Source: Micropterix aruncella
Taxonomy: Eukaryota > Arthropoda > Insecta > Lepidoptera > Micropterigidae
NCBI GenBank assembly: GCA_944548615.1
Contig: OX155966.1
Location: forward strand, 32,675,992 to 32,739,991
Reading direction: 5' to 3'
Length of the DNA: 64,000 nucleotides
Made by a program: the position numbers and the translations under genes. Below the pieces are notes generated by a model. The model was given only the letters and a program-made list of their open reading frames with translations. It made no database searches and had not been told where the DNA came from. Position 1 is the first letter of the stretch. The number at the start of each line of letters is the position of its first letter. Below are positions 24,290-36,419 of the stretch, piece by piece.

Positions 24290-26160
24290 TAAAGCAACCG
24301 GAATCGGAAAACAGCATCTATAAAAGTAGCTACCTAATCGTTTTTGGATTTTGTTTGCTATTTTAGACACATGGATTATTTTATTAGTATTTAGTTATGG
24401 TTTTAAATATTTTTACTGTTTATATTACCTGATTCTAACAATTCACGATTAACCTAAATTATTATTTTCGGATATGCTACTGAATTCATTAGATAGGTAC
24501 TTAATTTATGAAAAAATGCTGTAATAACTACCTGTTACTTACAGTAGATTGTATATTACCAACCTATTGTATTTGCTGACCTATTTTATATGCTCGTATA
24601 AAGACACGACCGAGAGTGGGAAATTCGCCAATTGGATGCGAATTTAATGTAATGTAATAAAATACAGTCAGTGTGGTTTTGCTAGGAATTGTGGAAGTAG
24701 AGTGGAATTGATTGCTGAAAATGAAAACTGCTCTATAATTATTACAACGTCCGAAGAGGATTATCTCAAGAATAGCTTCCCGCGTAGCTTTTTTCTATAT
24801 ACTATGGTGAAGCACCTAGTCAAAAAACAACATACAATCAAAAAATTATACTCCAAAAAATAATGTCTCGAATATAAGTATAAAATGTTTTAACTTGCTT
24901 CGATTTGTCGATGAAATTTCACCGATTCTCACGTAATGGATTTTCGGATATATTCTTTATGCATACAGAGTAATATTACTCACGAATTTCTCGGATTTAA
25001 GTGTACTTGTCGAATTCTCATAATGATTTTACAGTCCCCTCCCGATACAAAATCAGTTTATGCGTTTTGAAGTCTGTCTTCCCCCAGCAATGAGCAATGT
25101 ATGGACTAACAGTCTATCTCGCGCCAACAGGTCATCAGGTAAGGTATGGGCTCGAAGTTTAGAAGTCTATTTATTGTCATTACATGAATTCTGATGCCCG
25201 CATATGCATTTATCGACAGTATCTCGCTGACCTCCGCGGCCAAGCCGCCAGTGCGCGCCTTGGTTTAGGATCTGGTTCTGCAAATTTTATTAATGATTTC
25301 CGTTATGAACATTTAAAATATATTTCTTTTGCTACTCGTAGGTACTCGTACGTACTCATAACTACTCGTAGGTACGCATTACAACTACTGGTAGGTACTC
25401 AGGTACAATTTTTAAAATCGGGCAACGCATTTCAATGAAGTCCGTTTGTATGGCAGCTAAATCAGTTCGTTCCATTGCCGAATAAAACCGAATTGGAAAA
25501 TTTTGGCGATTTTTTTTTAAATCGGACAGCGCGTTCTCGAGTTATTGTGCGCACAGGTACAATCACAGACACAGGGAATGTTGGATGTTGTTTTCGACAG
25601 CGTCTAAATGAAGATAACAAGTTACAAACTCTTTGGAACAATTTTAAAATAAATACTTACGGACACATCTAATACGTCTGTTATTGTGTTATAAAAAATA
25701 AACCCTGATTTTCTTTTGTTTTTGTTAAATTACAGTATTTTTTTTGCCTCTTGTCAAAACGTTTTGCCAAAAATGCAGAAAACGGAATTTCGCGAAACCT
25801 TTGAAAATTAAAGATTGAAAAATTCGGTAATTAAAGATTGAAAAAAATGTTGTACGGAGTGAGTATTTCAAATCTTACCAGATACATTAGGAGGGAGACT
25901 CTTCCTTGATGTTATGGCTGCACGTTGGTGTTCTGAGATTAGGCATGGAAGATCCTCAACTAACGATGATACTTGCTCAACTGCAACAAGAAAGTCAAGG
26001 CCACTCCATTCGCTGCTAAGATCATGGGCTCGATTTTCTGAGACAGTCATACGGTCGTAATCATTGAATACCCTGATCATGAGGCGTCTATATAACGAGG
26101 GCTGTATATTCTCAACACATAAAAAAAAAAAACTAAATGCGAGAAAAGGGAATTGGCGAC
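24290..26160. other. unassigned, AT-rich, no gene seen
   Basis: Holds a short run of GTAGGTACTC-type repeats at about 25325-25400 and several short open frames (25184-25438, 25475-25672, 25868-26080) that I do not recognise. Confidence 0.35.
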
Positions 26161-26169
26161 CCAGTTAAA

Positions 26170-26395
26170 ATTGTTTTTTTTCATGAAGACAACAACCCAT
26201 CATACAAGTCCAGAGTTGTGATTGCAGCCAATAAACAAGCTCACTTTGCAATACTAGAACAATTTCTATACTCCATGTATCTGCCCCTAGTGATTTCTAT
26301 CTATTTGCGATGTTAAAATAACATCTTAGAAGTTGAAAGATGATGATTCGGTAGTAGCGGCAGTGCAGAATTGCTTAGGTAATCGGGATGAGGAG
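26170..26395 (+). pseudogene. mariner transposase relic
   Basis: From about 26176 the plus strand reads FHEDNNPSYKSRVVIAANK, then a decayed YSPDLAPSD-like segment (YSMYLPLVISIY) and a stop, then DDDSVVAAVQNCL. This matches the second catalytic Asp region and what follows in mariner transposases. The third catalytic Asp is lost. It is cut off on the right by a LINE 3' tail. Confidence 0.65.
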
Positions 26396-27330
26396 TCAAA
26401 TCAAATCAAATCAAATAATTTATTGTCCTAAAAACTAATACATAGTCGTATAGATAGACAGTTGTATTACATTTACATTTGGCCGTGATATGATTGAATT
26501 CTTCATTAATGATCAAATTTTTCTATTAATAATTAAAACATAAAAGGTTACTCGTAAGAATACCGAAGGTATTATTGTAGAATTAAATCGAGTCTCACCA
26601 TTTAGTTTACCAGATAAAAAACACAGAGTAAGATTTGTAGAAAGTAAGATATAGAGATGTAAGATATAGAGAAGATATGTAGAAATTACCTGAATAAGAC
26701 GTAGTGATTCTATTACATTGGATATAATGAATAATGTAATGAGTAAAAAAGAAGGTTATAATGAACATAATTAATTCTTGAAAATACCGATGAAAATAAG
26801 TTTTTTAGTATAAAATTATTAAATGTAATATAAAAAAAAACTAAAAAAATGTGTCAATTGTCAAAAAGTATAATAAAATGTCTTAGTGATTATATTGCAA
26901 ATAAAAATAGTCAAGATATAATTAATATGTGCCTACCTAATACTTAAAAATAGACAATACATTTTAGTCAAATTGAAAATCGATTAAAAACCTATTACAG
27001 AAAGAGATATAGACGAGATGCATACAGTTTTTAGAGATCGTTAATGTCGTACAATTCTCTCTCAATGAGATATAATTTGAGTTTATTTTTAAATTGGGCA
27101 CGCGGCTTTTTCCTTCGCGGGATATTTTTTGATACTAGAGGGTAGCTCATTGTAGCATATAATTCCGAGGTAGTTCGGATCCCTTTTAAAAAGTTCTAGA
27201 TTTGGGCGAGGAAGAATCAGATTATTTCTCCCCCGAGTGTTTTAGTAGGGGTAATTTAGGCATATAAAATAGATATATCCAGTATATAATCCTAAAAGGT
27301 GACTGGCGGAAAATAAAAGATTCCAATAAA
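26396..27330 (-). mobile_element. 5'-truncated LINE, 3' end
   Basis: The (AATCA)n run at 26396-26422 is the 3' tail of a minus-strand LINE. On that strand, 27000-27220 reads LPRNYMLQ, then AQFKNKLKLYLIERELYDIND, the usual final helix of a Jockey/CR1-type RT, with in-frame stops. The intervening 3' UTR is AT-rich and empty. Confidence 0.7.
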
Positions 27331-27599
27331 GGTAATTTTATCATCTTTTTTATCACTTTTTATTGAAGACATTATGTGAATCTGTATAAAGAAGACTCAT
27401 TGGGCGCATCTATAAAAAATCGTGGCATCTAAGTATAGGTATACTCAGGTGTATGATTTATGCCAAAAATCATTAACAAATAAATATATTAAAAAGAATT
27501 AAAACACAACCACCATTACGGCAAGTGAACTATTGTACTTATTTTATATATTATTATTTTATATTTTATATATACAATATACAAAGATAATACAGCAAG

Positions 27600-27740
27600 T
27601 TACGATTTACCTTCTTTTATATTAAGCCTACCTTAGTAAAGGCGAGGCCTAGTTAGGATGGCTTTGAATTTTAAAAATATATGTAATATTATAGGTTAAT
27701 AAAGAATTTTGAATTTGAATTTGAATTTGAATATTGTACC
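27600..27740 (+). mobile_element. short LINE 3' end (GAATTT tail), copy 1
   Basis: AAGCCTACCTTAGTAAAGG and a following CTAGTTAGG, then AATAAAG and a (GAATTT)n tail. The same 3' end recurs at 28230-28345 with CCTACCTTAGTGCGG and the tail GAATTTGAATTTGAAT. No coding remains. Confidence 0.6.
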
Positions 27741-28229
27741 TATTTTATATATTGTACTTATTTTATACTATTGTACTATTGTACTTATTTTATACTTATG
27801 ATTATTTTTATTGCGGTTTTCTTTATAGAGCATTTGTGGTTTATGTATTTGTTCATATAAATAAAAAAATATAAATATATATAATCATATAAATATAAAT
27901 ATTAAAAAAAGGCAGTCATATAAATATAAATATAAAAATAAATATAAACAAAAAAATACTAACCCACTGGTTGATCACCCAGGGAAGGAAAGAAACCGAA
28001 AACCTAATTTGCTTTATTCCTATCTAACTTACCATTCCTAACACATTATTATTCATCTACCATATATTTATGATTGGCATGCTTTTTGTTCTTTATATTA
28101 TTATTATCACATACCTTTTATGATTATTTGAAATTTTATTTTTTACTAAAATTTTTGTTTACTTGATTTTATTTTTCACGACTTTCTTCAACATATTTTT
28201 TTATTTAGCATTAGGCAGTACTTAATTAT
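27741..28229. other. AT-rich spacer with ATAAAT-type low-complexity runs
   Basis: Low-complexity ATAAATATAAAT repeats at about 27858-27950; nothing else seen. Confidence 0.4.
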
Positions 28230-28345
28230 ACGATTCTGAGCCTACCTTAGTGCGGACGTCTAGTGCGATCCAGCTAGGTTAGGTTTAATTCATTTGTAAC
28301 TGATATTATGATTTTTTGTAAATTAAAGAATTTGAATTTGAATGT
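28230..28345 (+). mobile_element. short LINE 3' end (GAATTT tail), copy 2
   Basis: Second copy of the tail described at 27600-27740. Confidence 0.55.
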
Positions 28346-28346
28346 A

Positions 28347-28626
28347 TATTTCGGAAATGTACTCAATCAAACCTTTGATTTGATACAAAGCACGATATTT
28401 TTATGTTAATTTATTGACATTTAGACATTTGGCTATTTAGACAACTACTTACTTGATATTTGGACAGTTAACGTACCCTAAGATACTCGGAATGACGTAA
28501 CAATACACACTTCTGAATCGGTTCAAACTTTTAGAAGTTATGGGGGAATAAAAAAAGGAAAACATACATAGGTGAACCCTGAACATACTACACTCCTTTT
28601 TTGTTGGGCAGCCATGTAAAAAGAAT
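28347..28626. repeat. unnamed dispersed repeat R, copy 1
   Basis: About 280 bp from TATATTTCGGAAATGTACTC to GTTGGGCAGCCATGTAAAAA. The same sequence, at moderate divergence, is at 32395-33010 but interrupted there by another repeat. No open frame is shared. Confidence 0.75.
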
Positions 28627-30031
28627 GTCTTATTAGCTACCAAATATATGGCCGTGATAACTGTAATATAGATTATGTAGGCTTAACAAAAGTTTATTTA
28701 ACTCCCATGGAAGTTTATATCCCTAGCATTTACACTCTTAAAATGCTCCCAAAGACGAGCCGAGGGACGGGAACTAAGTTCTTTAAAAAAAGATACTGAG
28801 TATTTACTTACTGTTTTTTTTTATATCTTCCTATTATTATTTTAATGTCATTTAATTTCGGAGTATTTCCGTTTTTTATGTTAATTATATGACTAATGTG
28901 ATTATAATTTTAAACTTGACGTGATTATAATTTTGTATCATTACACTTTAATTTTATATATCCTTTTTTCGCTGTTGCGTTTTAAATAATAATTGAATCA
29001 TATTATAAACAAAATCAATATCCTTTTAACATAAATGGACGTTTTATAATATTTAAGACACATTTGAAGGAGCGACATGATTATTATTAGTATTAGGCTA
29101 TTATTATTATGTCAATCAGCATTTTGGGTCTTTGAACATGAGCTTCAGTTTTCCTTTCTTGCAGTTCATCAAAGAAAATGGTCCAAATCAGCACATATTG
29201 CCATGATTCTCTTACAAGAACGAAGAAGGAAGAATTATAGCAAACTGGTAGACAACTGTGTATTTGCCAGAAATGTGTGGTGTGACCTGATTGTTGCATA
29301 ATTATCCACTACGATAATGTACTGGCATATTGTAAATAAAACACATTCCCGAAAATCACAGAAAATTTGCATAGAGGTTTTAATCCCTTGAAGGAGCTGA
29401 CTAAGAATTCAAAACGGTTATGATATGAAACCCAACTTCGTAATGGAATTACTCTTTCAACAGGTCGTTTGTGTTAATTATGTATTCAGTGACCTAATTT
29501 GAATTAAAGTTACTCCAAAAAACAATACATTATATTTTCGTTATTTCCTGTTTGTCGTTTTCCTTATTTTCGATTATTAAAAAGTACTCTGGATTCACTT
29601 AACGATTTGGCAGTATTTCACATTATACGCAAACGCAGTAAAGTAGCTATAAAAAGTATCTGTTACCATCAGAATGGCTCTGAAATATCTGCGAAAAGTC
29701 CTTTATACTCATGACATTTCGCGTATAATAAAAAACGTCTCAGCATAAATTTTGTTGGAACGTGAAAGGGTGAAGCAATGAAGAAATCGCTCAGAGTTTT
29801 AAATCTTCTTTCTGGGTGTAGGTACTATAATATTATTTTTCTACAAGCATTTTAAAAGTAAGCCGTTTAATACTTGCCCTTTATTAAGAATATTATTTTA
29901 TTCCGCTAGTGTAATAAACTACTTTGGAAATCTTTGTGGTAACCTATCGTCGCAACAAACTAAGAATTGCAGAAAAAAACAAGGCAACGGACAGAAAAAA
30001 CGTATACTCGCAGCTCAACAAAAGTCACCTC
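28627..30031. other. unassigned, no gene seen
   Basis: An open frame at 29077-29301 (+) has no recognisable features. The rest is AT-rich. Confidence 0.35.
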
Positions 30032-30527
30032 AAGGTGGGTATTCATTAGGTTCGCACACCAACTCTGCTCCGCGCACCTGCAACTGCTCTAGTAGTGGAT
30101 ACGTTTGCGCTCCTGGAGCGTGTAACGTTGCACGCTCCGCGGCGGGCGCTCCAAACGGTGGCAGTAAATGCGCGAACACAAAATGATGCGCAGTGCGTTC
30201 GTGGACGCGAGCGAAGTCAGACGTTGTTTGGTACGTCTCGCGCATCACGTTTGCTGTCCAGTAAACATGAATCCATCGCTATGGACTTGGCCGATGAGAA
30301 ATGTCTAGCTCTAATCGAGGAGTACGGAAATTATACAGTGCTGTGGGATCCGAAGGATGAGAAATTTAAAAAATACATTCTAGCGATGACATGTTCGCTC
30401 ATTGTTCGAATGAAAACTGCGATGCGCTCGTTGTTCTCGAGTTGATGCACGCACTATCTCCATTTGAGCAGTTGCAGTTGCTCGGAGCAGAGTTGATGCG
30501 CGAACGTACCTAATGGATACCCACCTT
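30032..30527 (+). mobile_element. MADF-containing DNA transposon fragment (PIF/Harbinger-like)
   Basis: Ends are inverted repeats of about 55 bp, AAGGTGGGTATTCATTAGG at 30032 and its mirror ending TACCCACCTT at 30527. A 54-codon frame starts at 30281 (preceded by CCATCGCT) and reads MDLADEKCLALIEEYGNYTV then LWDPKDEKFKKYI, the first half of a MADF DNA-binding domain. MADF proteins are the second gene of PIF/Harbinger elements, hence the superfamily guess. The 3-bp target duplication expected for Harbinger is not clear. The rest of MADF and any DDE transposase are deleted. Confidence 0.65.
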
Positions 30528-31259
30528 TACACACATATACACAGGAATCCCACACTACCGCACTGCATGATGATCACCTATACGGAAATATTTCCGGTGC
30601 CATCCGCGAAGAAGTTCCTGTCTACAAGACGCCAGAATGCAAATAATATAATGCGGCAAGCATTACCGCGACAGCGGCGACAGAGCGAGACAGCGCTTTA
30701 GGAAGAAGAGTGAAAGCAGGACTCACTCTACAGCTGAAGAAGGCGAAGAGCAAATGCGGCTGCACTAAGTTCGGCAGTAAGTTACATAACCTGGTGGCAT
30801 AATGGTTAGTTTGTCTGTTCTTACATTTACATTTACATTACGTTTACATTACATTATATTCGTATGAATGCAATAACAAGACACACATTAACATACATAT
30901 TACACCCATGGCACACATTCATATAAACACTTCATCGAGGTTGATTGTAAATGATAATAAAACCACCAATTTTGAAATTTTGCAATAAAGAGCAGAAATA
31001 AACAAACAAAAACAAGCATCGGAGCGATGAACATAACTTCAAAAGATGAAAATAACTTCAAATACATCGATTTTGTTTTGCGACACGGGAGACAGCACGG
31101 CGCTCGGCGAAGCGAAATAAATAATAAACGAGATTGATGATAATAAAATAATAGTAATAAAAACAATTATAATTATAATTAAATAAATTTGGTGATAAAA
31201 TATATAATAAGGATTATATGTATACCGATTTTCAGTTACAATGAGTACAATATAAACGG
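30528..31259. other. unassigned; GC-richer patch then AT-rich
   Basis: 30580-30790 is GC-richer, with short open pieces in all frames and no agreed reading. 30820-30900 has TTACATTTACAT-type low complexity. It could be internal sequence of the element that owns the inverted terminus at 31527. Confidence 0.3.
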
Positions 31260-31527
31260 ATTTTCCTCGGCCCACTCCATAGCGATGGATTCGCGTTTAC
31301 TGGACGCCGAACGTGATGCGCGAGACGTACCCACCGACGTCTTACTTTGCTCTCGTCCACGAACGGACCACTGATCGAACGGACTGCACACCAATTTGTG
31401 TTTGCGCAATTACCGCCACCGCTTGGAGCGCTCGCCGCGGAGCGTGCAACGTTGCACGCTCCAGGGGCGCCAACGTATCCACTACTGGAGCAGTTGCAGG
31501 TGCGCGAACGTAATGGATACCCACCTT
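31260..31527 (-). mobile_element. second copy of the MADF element terminus, inverted
   Basis: Reverse complement of the left part of 30032-30300: terminal repeat TACCCACCTT ending at 31527, the shared subterminal sequence, and the start context CCATCGCTATGGA near 31278. The reading then diverges after a few codons. It contains a perfect 24-bp palindrome at 31439-31462 that is one base short of perfect in the first copy. Confidence 0.7.
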
Positions 31528-32394
31528 AACGTATTCTATTTTAATTTAGGGCTTTTCACACGTGCTCCTATATAGGTGGACATAATCTCCCCCGCACGTG
31601 GAGCTGACAATGTTGTCTTATCGCACATTAAACGTGAATGATAACCGCGTCGTTTTTATTATCTCCTCGCCGTGCGGGCGTCTCCACGGGAAATGAGTTA
31701 TTTTCCCGAATCAGTGACTTGCATATTTTAGGATGGTGAGCCGGAAAAAGGACGAGCCATGAAAGTTTGAGTAATATTTCCCGGCGGGAGCACAAAAAAA
31801 AAAGTGAAAGGCATAAAGTCACGCTCGCGGCCGCGTCGCCTCGCGTCGACCGGGCGGAATATCTCTGGAGGACGGGACTTTCATCAATGCTCCTCCCCAA
31901 AGTTATAATATTAACTGACAGCCCCGAAATATTCCACCTAAGGCTCGGATAACATTATGTAGATATTTGTTCGCGGCCGCAAGCAGGAAAATGTAATAAA
32001 GTGGAGATTTGGGATTTCTCCTTAGAATCCCCAAGTTTTCTCCTACCACTATCTTAGGTAGGTAGTTTTGTTGATCAAACATATTATGTTTACGCACAGA
32101 CCGTCAAAATATTAATGAAACCCATTTGTAATTCTGTAAAAGAGGATATTATATCGTAGTGTACTTTCCTCTTTATGTTTTTGCAATGCTCGATACTTTG
32201 GTCACAATGAAAGATACCAGAATATATAAACAACCACTTATATAAACAATTATATACAAGTAAAATATTAAAAGGAATAAAAAACACGACTGATTTTACA
32301 AAAAGTGAACTACTGAATATGTAAATATTTTTTTTTCAGTTTTTTTAATGAAATATCAGTTGTTTATGTATAATATTTATCCATATAGATACAT
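31528..32394. other. unassigned, no gene seen
   Basis: Frames at 31628-31900 (-) and 31767-31952 (+) overlap in a GC-richer patch and show nothing recognisable. Confidence 0.35.
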
Positions 32395-33010
32395 ATATAT
32401 TTTCGGAATGTACTCAATCAGACATTTCATTTGACACTAATCACGTTATATTTATGGTTATTTATTGACATTAGGAAATTTGGACATTTAGACAAATATT
32501 TACTGGATATTTTGACAGCTCGATTTGAGTTAACCATTTTTGGTTAGACTCTTACAAATGCTAAAATTGTATCTAACCAATATTGGTTAGGGCGCTCCGC
32601 GCTGCGTGCTAACTTTGTCATATTTATTCATTATTATCTTAATTGTTTGACGAGATAAGGTTATAATGTTTTATATGTCAAATTTCAATGCGATCATTTT
32701 ACAGTTATTCGTTTTACGATCCGTATAGTAGTTTAAAGTTATGGTCGTTTTTCTTAAGGCCATCGACTTCACGCGCGAAACTGTTCCGCGCAGAAGTAAA
32801 GGCTAAATTTTTACCCCGCGATAGGAGGGGTTGGTATATGATATTATGATATTAGAATATTATGACACTCGGGATGACAAAACTGATCTAATAATATCAC
32901 ATACTTATAAATGAGTTCGAGTGTTTAGATGTTATAGTGGAATAAAGAAACGGAAAACATACATAGATGAAACCCGAACACATTACACTCCTTTTTTTTG
33001 TTGGGCAGTA
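32395..33010. repeat. dispersed repeat R, copy 2, split by repeat S
   Basis: Matches 28347-28626 on both sides of an insert at 32525-32832. The left part ends near TTTTGACAGCTCGAT and the right part resumes near GACACTCGGGATGAC. Confidence 0.75.
32525..32832. repeat. dispersed repeat S, copy 1
   Basis: A 308-bp repeat from TTGAGTTAACCATTTTTGG to CGATAGGAGGGGTT, also at 34191-34505 with high similarity. It is clearly inserted, because the surrounding R repeat is interrupted. No terminal inverted repeats and no open frame; AACCATTTTTGGTTAG and AACCAATATTGGTTAG near the start are short palindromes. Confidence 0.8.
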
Positions 33011-33099
33011 ATGTAAAAAAATAACAAACATTTGAAAATCGAAACTCTTTGGCTGTAGAATAAAGTTCTTTTTCTCGATGTCACGCGACCTTACGGGAC

Positions 33100-33420
33100 G
33101 GAGCAGCTTGGTTCTGATGGCCTGATTGTGTTTTTAGGGTCGGTCCAACTCACGGTTCAGATACCATCCGGTAGCTTCCTCGAACCTGTAAAGGCATCTG
33201 TGAACGCAGTCTGTAAGTCTTAGGCAGATGGGAAATTAGGCTCAATCTGAGGAAACACTTCGGGTGGATTCGGGTCAGCAATCGATTGTGCACTCCGGCG
33301 AATAACCGGTGGAGACTGGAAACGTATGTTTCCTAAGCAACTGAAGTTGTCAACTACAACGGGCGAACGCAATTCAGGAAGTTTTAACGATAGTGATAGC
33401 GAGAGTCTTACACGGGGTAG
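33100..33420. repeat. family Q chimeric fragment
   Basis: A B-side half (GGGTCGGTCCAACTCACGG to CCGGCGAATAACCGG) joined near 33350 to an A-end in the opposite sense (GTTGTCAACTACAACGGGCG). The same kind of join is seen in the 6.4-9.0 kb cluster. Confidence 0.7.
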
Positions 33421-34190
33421 CCTTCCACATTACTTTTTTTTTTAATATGTTTTTTTTCTTGGAAACTATTATAAAAAGCTATGAGCACGATATGCTATTT
33501 AGCGGTAGGTCAAATATCGATAATATTGATTATATGGGTTATTTTACCTAACATTAGATGGCCCAGCGTGCTCAACGCTTCTCAAAGTATTCTTTAATAG
33601 ATAAGATTTACAAAATTGACAAAAAAAACGAAAAAACAAATGATTTTATTTTTTTTTCAATAAAAAACATTAAAACTTCCTTGTAGTTTTTAGGTTTCAC
33701 TGAGTTTATTTATTAAAAAAATATATTTTTTTATTCAATTACACAAAGATTACAATGATTACAATTTTCAGTAAGTGCTACTTTAATACTAGGCTCCTCG
33801 AGACGACACGTATCGTCCGATGCAAATGAATGTCTGCCCTCATGGAGTCGGTGACCTCCTTTTATAGGGACGCTTCTTATTGTCCTATCTAAAATAAACA
33901 ATGCTACGGGTTACCTACGCGGGCGTCGTATCAAGGTTCGGGCTGGAGGGAAGGATATTTGATCAGGTGGTCGGCTGAAGCGAGCGTCTACGCTAGCCCA
34001 AATAAATATGGGAACAATCGAATAGAAAAGAATAGACTTTGAAAGAATGGATTCTAATACAATTGTCTGAAAAGGAAGTGATATTCTTTATCGTACTGAT
34101 TGCGTGGTCTGATGAGTATTGTTAGAATAATTTCAATTTCATATGCTTCTACATTTTAATCATAATTATATTCATATTAACCCTTCCTAT
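33421..34190. other. unassigned, no gene seen
   Basis: AT-rich. A GC-richer patch at 33790-34010 is not recognised. Confidence 0.35.
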
Positions 34191-34505
34191 TTGAGTTAAC
34201 CATTTTTGGTTAGACGCTTACAAATGCTAAAATTTTATCTAACCAATATTGGTTAGGGCGCTCCGCGCAGCGTAAAATGCCAACTTTTTGAATATTTATT
34301 CATTATTATCTTAATTGTTTGACGAGATAAGGTTATAATATTATAAATTTCAAATTTCAATGCGATCATTTTACAGTTATTCTTTTTACGATCCGTATAG
34401 TAGTTTAAAAGTTATGGTCGTTTTTCTCAAGGCCATCGACTTCACGCGCAAAACTGTCCCGGGCAGAAGTGACGACTAAATTTTTACCCCGCGATAGGAG
34501 GGGTT
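34191..34505. repeat. dispersed repeat S, copy 2
   Basis: 315-bp second copy of the repeat at 32525-32832, same orientation, free-standing. Confidence 0.8.
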
Positions 34506-35062
34506 AATAATAACTAACTTTAAAGACCGACTGTGCGAAAGGATAATACATCATTTGTAACATATAACTATCGGTAAAGCAACAATTGAACTGATATGAG
34601 AGACGATGTTCGTTGGTAGATCGAGGCGAGCGTTGATCTGCAAATCGGGTGCAAATATCTTAGAGGGTCGGTCGTAGCTAGTGACATCGTAACATAGCCT
34701 ATATTTTTTTCGAGCCGGGGAAAAAACTTGACATTAGCGACCCTCAAGCATTGAATACTAATGATTTTAAAAACTCACCTAACATACCCTACGCCCCCCC
34801 CCCCGCCGCCCCCACCACTACTACCAAAATCCGAAGCTGACCAAACCCTTGCCTAAATCGTTACCCACTCCAGACTCACACACGTTGTGTGTATTAATTA
34901 TTGAAGAATCTATGCAGGCGATTGTCTCATTTATGAAAATTTCCCCCCTAGAAAGGGTTACATGATTATAAGAACGGCGATGCATAACATCCGGTAGAAC
35001 GCCCTCAAATTACATAATTAATATTTATTTCACCAAATAAATTTTCAGGCTTTAAAGCCTCC
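34506..35062. other. unassigned; short segment shared with 54516-54600, and a C-rich tract
   Basis: The segment 34710-34780 (CGAGCCGGGGAAAAAACTTG then ACATTAGCGACCCTC then GATTTTAAAAACTCAC) is a diverged match to 54516-54600. Both look a little like an LTR end and primer-binding site (ACATTGGCGCCC), but this is weak. A C-rich tract lies at 34793-34815. Confidence 0.4.
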
Positions 35063-35752
35063 TGAGCCCATCAATGGAGCTAATGGGCCCTTGCTGAGTT
35101 GGCCACGAAGACCCATTCTGTTTCAGGGTCGGTTACACCACGGGTCAACACCCATCCGATGGCCTCCACGCATGGGGTGCGAGCCTGGGTAGGACACTGG
35201 GTCAACCAGTCTCCCCTGGGAATCAATCCTCTGGCGCTCCTGGACGGTCTGCGCACCGAGCGGCGCAAGCCAATCGATTGTGCTCTCCGACTAACAATCG
35301 GGGGAGTCTGGGAACTGTATTGTTTCCTATAGAGCGGGGGTAGTTGTCTACCTTACGGCGACTGCTCTTGAAATGACCATTGGCCATCCGATCCCGGTTC
35401 AGAGTCGGGCAAAGGACGCCTTGGTCCGCGATAGATTCGGTGCACTCCGTTTCACCGCTTCGTAAGGGAGAGGACCGCGCAAGCGACCTCGAACTCGGAA
35501 CCAATCGAGAGACCGGAGAAATCCGGTCACAATTGGTAGTTAGGGCGCGAGTGCCGCCCGCCAGGTAACATACCTGGCTACTCGCGGTAAGGCGTTGGTC
35601 TCTAACGGGTTGTGGCGTAGCTAGACGTCGGATTTGTAATGTCCAAAGTCTTCTACGCTCACTGCACGGTCGATAGAACGATGAATCGTTAAAACGTCCT
35701 GCGGTGACGGGTTCGCCCGTTGTAGTTGACATCTCAATATGAGCTCATCAAT
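35063..35752 (-). mobile_element. family Q, full copy with 13-bp target duplication
   Basis: The element spans 35076-35739 (664 bp), B-to-A on the plus strand. It is flanked by TGAGCCCATCAAT (35063-35075) and TGAGCTCATCAAT (35740-35752), a 13-bp direct repeat with one mismatch. It begins GGAGCTAATGGGCCCTTGC and ends near GCCCGTTGTAGTTGACATC. There is no poly-A, no terminal inverted repeat and no conserved frame. A 13-bp duplication is typical of target-primed retroposition, not of most cut-and-paste elements. Confidence 0.72.
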
Positions 35753-35814
35753 ATGCTCTCCCTTGCACTTTTATGTCTAGGCAATAAAATCTATTTAATA
35801 AGACAAAATGGAAT

Positions 35815-35935
35815 GTTACAACCGCCGCTGTCCAGGGTAGACTGAATTGCTGCCAGTAGTCGTCAGTTGTTTTTCTGCAAGTAGGTGTGACACACTGCTG
35901 CTGTTACTACGCTGATTATCGCGGTTTTGAAATTA
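35815..35935. repeat. diverged arm of the foldback family at 51713-52119
   Basis: TGTCCAGGGTAGACTGAATT and the surrounding CCGCCGCTG and GTTGTTTTTCTGC correspond to the arm of the 51.7-kb foldback element, at low similarity. The other arm is not seen here. Confidence 0.5.
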
Positions 35936-36107
35936 CACACGACAAGACTAAATGTATCATCTCTCGCGTGTTTGCACTCGGATACGAGCGTTTTGAAATA
36001 TAAATATCAAAAAATTCTACAAAATCTTTTTACGCGAAATGTTTGAAATGAAATATTTTACGAAATCGAAGGTTATCGAAAACATGACTATCAATCATTG
36101 ATCAAAT

Positions 36108-36408
36108 TTAAAATTTGGTTTTGCAGAAGAATGCGTGGGTTGGTCGAGGTCAAAACGACGCTATTCTCGCAAGGCTTCAAACTAAGCCAGTTCTTATGAA
36201 CATTATAAGGACCCAGAAACTCGAGTATTTTGGAAATAAAATGCGGAACGAAACTATGGCCTACTGCCGCTTAAAATTCGATACAAAATCTACAGTAGTA
36301 TAGCTCAAGGACGAAGACGTACATCCTAGCTTGCCAATTTATGTCAATGGTATAGGAAGAGTACACGATTCTTGTTCCGAACACCAGTGTTCAATATACA
36401 AATAGCCA
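36108..36408 (+). mobile_element. RTE-like LINE C-terminus, left half (interrupted)
   Basis: With frameshifts this reads as the conserved tail of an RTE-type LINE: QKLEYFGNKMRNETMAYC, then QGRRRTS, LANLCQWYRKST, FLFRTPVFNIQIA. The reading stops exactly at the CACGG terminus of the large element and resumes at 46273. The joined flanks give an IAIMVVN-type ending as expected for this family. Confidence 0.75.
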
Positions 36409-36419
36409 CACGGAAAAAA

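Noticed and set aside
25325..25400. Possible CRISPR-like array of GTAGGTACTC repeats
   Set aside because: The repeats are short, irregular and without spacers; this is ordinary low complexity in a eukaryotic genome.
31301..31470. Several overlapping 60-codon frames near 31.4 kb
   Set aside because: They arise from the GC-rich subterminal sequence of the MADF element, including a palindrome that opens frames on both strands.
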